Assembly (NCBI GenBank): GCA_023664775.1
Contig: JAMPEW010000004.1
Span: 1 to 47,974, forward strand
Reading direction: 5' to 3'
Source of the DNA: Clostridium sp.
GTDB taxonomy: Bacteria > Bacillota > Clostridia > Lachnospirales > Lachnospiraceae
Length of the DNA: 47,974 nt
Shown here: one piece after another, positions 44,549-47,974 of the stretch
Numbering within the stretch: the stretch's first letter is position 1
Layout: every line of letters starts with the position of its first letter
The notes under the pieces: model-generated
What the model was told of the DNA's origin: nothing
Database searches by the model: none
The model's input: only the letters and a program-made list of their open reading frames with translations
Program-made: the position numbers and the translations under genes

Positions 44549-44587
44549 AAGCCGCATAAGGACTTATCTTATGTGGCTTTTTTTGTC
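44549..44587 (+). terminator. Rho-independent terminator of the rubrerythrin operon
   Basis: AAGCCGCATAAG (44549-44560) pairs with CTTATGTGGCTT (44568-44579) with a single G-T wobble and a 7-nt loop, followed by a run of T. Confidence 0.92.
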
Positions 44588-44594
44588 GCTCATC

Positions 44595-44651
44595 CATGGA
44601 AAATTGAAACGGCTTTAGTAAATAGGTAAAATATGTTAATAAAAAAGAAAA
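44595..44651 (+). repeat. Interspersed repeat, copy 1
   Basis: First of three copies of a unit that starts CATGGAAA and continues with TTGAAACGG, GTAAATAGGTA and AATATG. Read in frame it gives WKIETALVNR then stop, matching the peptide in the other two copies (47062-47106, 47847-47903). Copies 1 and 3 also share AATAAAAAAGAAAA at the right end. A little extra similarity on the left (GTCGCTCAT here, GTCGTTCAT in copy 2) suggests the unit was once longer. It lies directly after the rubrerythrin terminator and marks the left edge of the accessory region. Confidence 0.75.
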
Positions 44652-44830
44652 ATGGAAGAGAATGCAAATTTAATAAATCAAACCCATATAAACATAGGAA
44701 AGAGTTAAAAAAATACGTACCATATATAGTATAGGTTTATGTTTTGCTAATACTGTATATGGCACAAATCATTAATAAAACAATGATTCCATTTAGCTAT
44801 ACATGATTCTCTGGTGACCTTTTTTTAAAG
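44652..44830. other. A/T-rich gap with 13-bp stem-loop
   Basis: No gene is seen. The notable structure is CCATATATAGTAT (44720-44732) and ATACTGTATATGG (44750-44762), complementary over 13 bp with one G-T pair and a 17-nt loop. There is no T tract beside it, so it is unlikely to be a simple terminator for the DUF4062 fragment, which ends at 44831. Confidence 0.5.
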
Positions 44831-45286
44831 TTATAGCATACCCGATCCTGGTAGTGACCATGGAGGTAATTCGATAGTACATGAATTTATATTTACATAA
44901 GATGAGTCTGATAAATGTGTTTTTTTGTAAAATTGCTCTTTCCAATTATGTGCAAATGCCATAGTATTTAATTGTTCAGATTTACACCATCCAACAAAAT
45001 TGTAAGTATTAATGAATTCATTAAGTGTTGAATAGACAGCTAATTTGATGTCTTTACAATCATTTACTTCACGGATTGTTTTGGACATAACCAATTTTTT
45101 GAATGTTTTATATTTGTTTATTTCATCTTTTTCAATGGTATTTGTTTTAGATTTTAAATAATTATTGTTTAATACAACAGCAAATACAGGGATGTCTTTT
45201 GACAACGCATATTCGTATTCAATTTGTGTATAACTTTTTTGTGATTGAGGTTCAATAGATCCATAACGTCCACCAAGGATAAGCAT
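44831..45286 (-). pseudogene. 5'-truncated DUF4062 gene fragment
   Basis: The 151-residue frame begins MLILGGRYGSIEPQSQKSYTQIEYEYALSKDIPVFAVVL, which is the middle of a DUF4062 domain; the usual N-terminal beta strand and helices (about 70 residues, of the KVFISSTF type) are absent. There is no ribosome binding site before the ATG and an in-frame TAA occurs a few codons upstream, so this looks like a remnant. DUF4062 domains occur at the N-terminus of conflict/defence-type NTPase proteins. The break lies about 25-30 bp from the hicAB promoter, so arrival of that locus may have caused it. A shortened functional protein cannot be excluded. Confidence 0.7.
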
Positions 45287-45317
45287 ATAAAAATTTTTAG
45301 AGAATTATATAGACTTC

Positions 45318-45346
45318 TTGACATACGTATTAATACGTGCTATCTT
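45318..45346 (+). promoter_or_regulatory. hicAB promoter with palindromic operator
   Basis: TTGACA (45318-45323), a 17-bp spacer and TATCTT (45341-45346) form the promoter. Within the spacer is a perfect 14-bp palindrome, ACGTATTAATACGT (45325-45338). The DNA-binding antitoxin HicB probably binds here and represses its own operon, the usual toxin-antitoxin logic. Confidence 0.75.
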
Positions 45347-45368
45347 AATACAAAGAGGAGGGATGCAG

Positions 45369-45557
45369 ATGCCAATGACGCCGAAACAGATAATTAAGAT
45401 ACTTGAGGAAAATGGGTTTGTAGAAATTAGGCAAAATGGTTCGCATAAGTTTTTTGAAAATAAAGAGACGAATAAAAGGACTACGGTTCCTTATCACAGA
45501 AAGGATATTAAAAAAGGCTTGGAAAATGAAATACTTAAGCAGGCTGGATTAAAATAA
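45369..45557 (+). CDS. hicA: HicA-family mRNA interferase toxin
   Basis: A 62-residue HicA with a double-stranded-RNA-binding-like fold: TPKQIIKILEENGFVEIRQNGSHKFFEN carries the catalytic histidine H26 in GSHKFF, and TTVPYHRKDIKKGLENEILKQAGL is the standard ending. It cleaves mRNA when freed from HicB. Three starts compete: TTG at 45318 lies in the -35 box and is rejected; ATG 45363 sits inside the ribosome site; ATG 45369 is six bases from GAGGAGGG and is preferred. Confidence 0.92.
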   Translation: MPMTPKQIIKILEENGFVEIRQNGSHKFFENKETNKRTTVPYHRKDIKKGLENEILKQAGLK

Positions 45558-45598
45558 TTCGGTTTGCAATAATATATTTTTATCAGGAGGTACAATTT

Positions 45599-46003
45599 AT
45601 GAAAACAGAATTATTTTATCCCGCTGTATTTCAAACAGAAGACGATGGCGGGTTTTCGGTCTTTTTTCCAGACATTGACGGATGTAATACTTGTGGAGAT
45701 AATTTGAATGATGCATATGAAATGGCATCAGATGCATTAGGACTTGTATTATCATATATGGATGAAAATAATGAGATTATTCCAGAACCATCAACACCAA
45801 ATAATTTAGTTTTAGATGAAGGACAATTTGTTGTATTAATTAAATTTAACATGTTAGAATATCTTAAGAAAAACAATTCTAAATCTATTAAAAAAACACT
45901 AACAATTCCTGAATGGTTAAACGAAGAAGCACTACGGTGTAATATTAATTTTTCTCAAGCATTACAAGAGGTACTAATGGAAAAAATACAGGCTGTTAAA
46001 TAG
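45599..46003 (+). CDS. hicB: HicB-family antitoxin
   Basis: A 134-residue antitoxin. The N-terminal partial RNase H-like domain (YPAVFQTEDDGGFSVFFPDIDGCNTCGDNLNDAYEMA) neutralises HicA, and the C-terminal 40 residues (LTIPEWLNEEALRCNINFSQALQEVL) look like a ribbon-helix-helix DNA-binding unit that would recognise the palindrome in the promoter. CAGGAGG precedes the ATG, 41 bp after hicA. Both genes appear intact. Confidence 0.92.
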   Translation: MKTELFYPAVFQTEDDGGFSVFFPDIDGCNTCGDNLNDAYEMASDALGLVLSYMDENNEIIPEPSTPNNLVLDEGQFVVLIKFNMLEYLKKNNSKSIKKTLTIPEWLNEEALRCNINFSQALQEVLMEKIQAVK

Positions 46004-46028
46004 AACCATATTTGGAGGGAGGCAATCT

Positions 46029-46063
46029 TTATCGCTCACATTTTATGTGGGCGATAATTTTTT
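46029..46063 (+). terminator. Rho-independent terminator after hicB
   Basis: TTATCGCTCACAT (46029-46041) pairs with ATGTGGGCGATAA (46045-46057), 13 bp with one wobble, followed by six T residues. Confidence 0.9.
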
Positions 46064-46135
46064 GCATTTTTTAAAGTTTGTCTGTATTGTCCGTTTCATT
46101 TCTGATATAGTGAATTTAACGAGGAGAATGTATCA

Positions 46136-46183
46136 ATGAATTATAATGGTAAGCGGTGGGGATATATTTTCAAATATGCTTGA
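46136..46183 (+). other. Possible 15-codon leader ORF before the cassette gene
   Basis: ATG at 46136 with GAGGAGA upstream opens a 15-codon frame (MNYNGKRWGYIFKYA) ending at 46183, 19 bp before the start of the following gene. An extended -10-like TGATATAGT lies at 46102-46110. It may be a leader peptide or a remnant of a further cassette copy; nothing else supports expression. Confidence 0.2.
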
Positions 46184-46202
46184 ATTTTAGGAGGTAACTG
46201 TT

Positions 46203-46871
46203 ATGACAGAGGAATCAAAAGAAGCATTAAAAAAGATTAAAGAAGCATTAAATGATGGTAATGTTAAGAATGTAGGCATGTCTGATTGGACAACGGCAAT
46301 GGGAGGGACGCCTCTTGGATTGGCTTTTTCGGAAGAAGAAAAAACTGATTATAATAAAGAACAATCAGAGGAGAAAGAGTGTGATGAAGAAATAGATATA
46401 GAAAATATGGAATTTAGATATGGTTGTATAAGTGATGAGAGATGTGCAGAGATTAACAGTTGGCGCATACCTGATCCGTATAGGCATGGAGAAAAATATG
46501 ATGCTGATGGGGATTATTTAGTTACAAATGAAGATGAATCAATTCTTTTTATCTGGGCATTTATGCCAAGAGCAGATGAAAGAGAATATTATAAAGATGC
46601 ATATATGCTGATATATAAAAATGAGTATTACTATATATATATTAATGATGGACTGCCTGTTGGGCATTATGAAGAAAGAAACGGAGTACAATATTGGGTT
46701 GATAAAATAGATTTTTTGTATAGTGAGGCTATAGAAAAAAGTCAGGAAAAATCAACGATATTAAAGTTATTAAAGCGTTTATATCAAAGGTTTAGAGAAT
46801 GTTTTAAACGAACAAGAGGACCAAAGCCTGTATATGAATTTACATTTTATTATAATGGGGAGGAAATATAA
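46203..46871 (+). CDS. Cassette-family protein, intact copy (unknown function)
   Basis: A 222-residue protein that I do not recognise. It starts with a short helix (ESKEALKKIKEAL) and an SDW motif, then an acidic linker, a core with FRYGCISDERCAEI, DPYRHGEKYDADGDYLVTNEDESILFIW and an aromatic-rich YKNEYYYIYIND strand, and ends YEFTFYYNGEEI. There is no signal peptide, membrane segment or catalytic motif. A homologous but frameshifted gene follows at 47177-47783, and N-terminal stubs of the family at 46872 and 47783. TAGGAGGT precedes the ATG. Small acidic paralogues in tandem resemble immunity-gene arrays of polymorphic toxins, but no toxin is seen, so that is only a guess. Confidence 0.7.
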   Translation: MTEESKEALKKIKEALNDGNVKNVGMSDWTTAMGGTPLGLAFSEEEKTDYNKEQSEEKECDEEIDIENMEFRYGCISDERCAEINSWRIPDPYRHGEKYDADGDYLVTNEDESILFIWAFMPRADEREYYKDAYMLIYKNEYYYIYINDGLPVGHYEERNGVQYWVDKIDFLYSEAIEKSQEKSTILKLLKRLYQRFRECFKRTRGPKPVYEFTFYYNGEEI

Positions 46872-46970
46872 ATGGATAATTATGAGGTGGCGCTTAGCAA
46901 AATAAAATATGAGTTGTCATGTAGCAATGGACCAAGTATGTCTGATTGGATAGAAAGGTGTTTAGCGTAA
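46872..46970 (+). pseudogene. N-terminal stub of the cassette family
   Basis: A 32-codon frame begins at the base right after the stop of the preceding gene, using GGGGAGGAAATATAA as its ribosome site. It reads EVALSKIKYEL then SMSDWIERC, matching the N-terminal helix and SDW motif of the cassette proteins, and then stops. It is best read as what remains of a tandem copy after deletion of the rest. Confidence 0.55.
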
Positions 46971-47015
46971 CAGTGGACATGCAGAGTGAACCGGAATGTG
47001 TGGAGGCGGATTATA

Positions 47016-47093
47016 ATGGGAATTAAAAAGTGTCGTTTGTGCAAAAAAAGTGTCGTTCATGCATGGAAAGTTGAAACGGCTTTGGTAAATTAG
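47016..47093 (+). other. 25-codon ORF running into repeat copy 2
   Basis: ATG 47016 has GGAGG 8-12 bases before it. The frame reads KKCRLCKKSVVHAWKVETALVN then stop: a CxxC pair followed by the repeat-encoded peptide. A short tandem duplication (AAAAAGTGTCGTT at about 47025 and 47046) lies within it. It may be a fusion remnant rather than a functional peptide. Confidence 0.35.
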
Positions 47094-47106
47094 GTAGAAT
47101 ATGTTA
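47062..47106 (+). repeat. Interspersed repeat, copy 2
   Basis: Second copy of the CATGGAAAGTTGAAACGG unit. It encodes WKVETALVN and ends one codon earlier than the others because AATTAG replaces AATAGG. Homology ends soon after GAATATGTTA. It separates the stub at 46872 from the frameshifted cassette gene at 47177. Confidence 0.75.
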
Positions 47107-47176
47107 TAGATGATTGAAGTAAAATGAATGAATCTTCAAATATGAGGGTTAAAAATATTATATGAGGAGAAACATT

Positions 47177-47783
47177 ATGAATAATCTAGAAAGGTCAGAA
47201 AGAGCAAAGAAGGCTCTTGAACACATAAAAAGAACACTAGAAAATGATAAAGAAACAAAAACTTCTGATTGGTTGCCGTTATTTGGTGCTGGAGGACCTC
47301 CAAATAGTGGATATCATGGTGGAAAATTTAGATATGGATTTATAAGTAAAAAAAGGTGTGAAGAAATATGCAAAATGAAAATATGTGATCCATATGGAAA
47401 TGCCCCATATTTTGATGCAAATGGGGAATATTTTGTGGCAAATAAAGACGAGTCGCTTCTTTCTCTGTCACGCTTTCTCACCAAGAAATGATATGCGTGA
47501 TACAGATTTGCATGAAATTTTCTTGTTTATTATTGGAAATGATTTTTATTTTATTAAATATGAAAACCATGAGATTTACGATGAAGAAAGGAAAGGGGTA
47601 ATGTATCGTGTTGAAACTATAAATATTTGCAAAAATGAATTTATTGATAAAAGAAACGATAAAGAGTATTTACTTAGTAATTTGAAAACCATGATTTCTA
47701 AAAATGAAGAGAATTCAGTATGGGTTCCAAATTTTAAAAGAGTATATGAATTTACATTTTATTATAATGGGGAGAAAATTTAA
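47177..47783 (+). pseudogene. Cassette-family gene, frameshifted copy
   Basis: Two overlapping frames together make one homologue of the 46203 gene. The first starts at ATG 47177 (GAGGAGA upstream; an in-frame ATG at 47162 overlaps that site) and carries SDW, FRYGFISKKRCEEI, DPYG and YFDANGEYFVANKDESLL, then runs off at about 47491. The second frame, shifted by +1, continues from about 47460 with HAFSPRNDMRDTDLHEIFLFIIGNDFYFI to YEFTFYYNGEKI at 47783. The junction lies in CTTCTTTCTCTG near 47457-47470, where a single-base insertion (or two-base loss) would explain it. A real disruption, slippage-driven on/off switching, or a sequencing error are all possible. Confidence 0.75.
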
Positions 47784-47881
47784 TGAATGGTGAAGATGAA
47801 AAAGAATTAGAACGGGCATTAAAGAAAATAAAAATACCCAAATCTACATGGAAAGTTGAAACGGTTTTGGTAAATAGGTAG
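47783..47881 (+). pseudogene. Second N-terminal stub fused to repeat copy 3
   Basis: ATG 47783 overlaps the stop of the preceding gene as TAATG, with GGGGAG upstream. The 32 codons read ELERALKKIKIPK (the family N-terminal helix), then STWKVETVLVNR and stop. The junction occurs where the family SDW motif should be, and the rest is supplied by repeat copy 3. This parallels the stub at 46872. Confidence 0.55.
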
Positions 47882-47903
47882 AATATGCTAATAAAAAAGA
47901 AAA
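47847..47903 (+). repeat. Interspersed repeat, copy 3
   Basis: Third copy of the CATGGAAAGTTGAAACGG unit, here encoding WKVETVLVNR and a stop. It shares GTAAATAGGTAGAATATG and AATAAAAAAGAAAA with copy 1. It lies between the stub at 47783 and the next start codon at 47967. Confidence 0.75.
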
Positions 47904-47966
47904 TACATAAAAATAAGAATAAAAATAGATGAAATTTTAATCAGCAAAAAGAAAAGAGGTATAAAA

Positions 47967-47974
47967 ATGGCATT
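47967..47974 (+). CDS. Start of a further gene, cut by the window edge
   Basis: AAAGAGGT followed seven bases later by ATGGCATT. Its spacing after repeat copy 3 (about 64 bp) resembles that of the 47177 gene after copy 2 (about 71 bp), so it is probably the next cassette. Only the first two codons are visible. Confidence 0.4.

Noticed and set aside
47457-47475. Programmed ribosomal frameshift
   Set aside because: No slippery heptamer, stem-loop or internal ribosome-site stimulator is evident; a plain indel is simpler.

Overview
The window is a piece of a low-to-moderate GC Clostridia chromosome, most likely Lachnospiraceae. Pointers are the GlgC/GlgD pair followed by spoVG, the hprK-glcK-murB-rapZ-whiA-HPr-like cluster, strict-anaerobe enzymes (pyruvate:ferredoxin oxidoreductase, reverse rubrerythrin plus rubredoxin), an FMN riboswitch with ribD-ribE-ribBA-ribH, and strong GGAGG-type ribosome binding sites. 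No rRNA or tRNA gene and no CRISPR array was seen.

Layout. 1-6289: a nested repeat, a membrane-anchored MutS-like ATPase, an orphan 693-residue protein, a 170-nt hairpin element and uvrC. 6300-7690: an AAA/DUF4143 ATPase behind duplicated 36-bp upstream repeats. 7745-8257: a YqeG-type HAD phosphatase. 8470-13767: a compact A/T-rich type III restriction-modification operon (mod-res) with its own candidate promoter and terminator. 13852-17064: a four-gene por operon (porC-D-A-B, minus strand) with a long structured leader. 17127-24044: two membrane-protein genes of unknown role, a YbhJ-like aconitase-family hydratase behind a multi-hairpin leader, and an NfeD/SPFH pair with two small unknown genes. 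24085-31873: glgC-glgD, spoVG, hprK, glcK, murB-rapZ-whiA and a Crh-like HPr homologue. 31940-34663: a 907-residue Sel1/TPR protein. 34676-38466: FMN riboswitch and riboflavin genes. 38498-43669: a LytS-like kinase homologue without the phosphoacceptor histidine, a DUF1189 membrane protein, CYTH, DJ-1 and murF. 43689-44587: a rubrerythrin-rubredoxin operon with a PerR-type box.

From about 44590 to the right edge the sequence becomes A/T-rich, repetitive and full of gene fragments. It holds a 5'-truncated DUF4062 gene, a HicAB toxin-antitoxin locus with a palindromic operator inside its promoter, and tandem cassettes of an unrecognised protein family: one intact copy, one frameshifted copy, two stubs, and a further start codon at the edge. 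A roughly 45-57 bp repeat that reads as a short conserved C-terminal peptide (WK[VI]ET[AV]LVN) occurs three times there. This cassette array is the part of the window most likely to be undescribed.

Working together: hprK and the Crh-like protein suggest carbon catabolite control, alongside glucokinase and glycogen synthesis. The por operon supplies acetyl-CoA and reduced ferredoxin, rubrerythrin/rubredoxin detoxify peroxide, and the rib genes supply FMN/FAD. All assignments are by reading motifs in the translated sequence; no database search was run.
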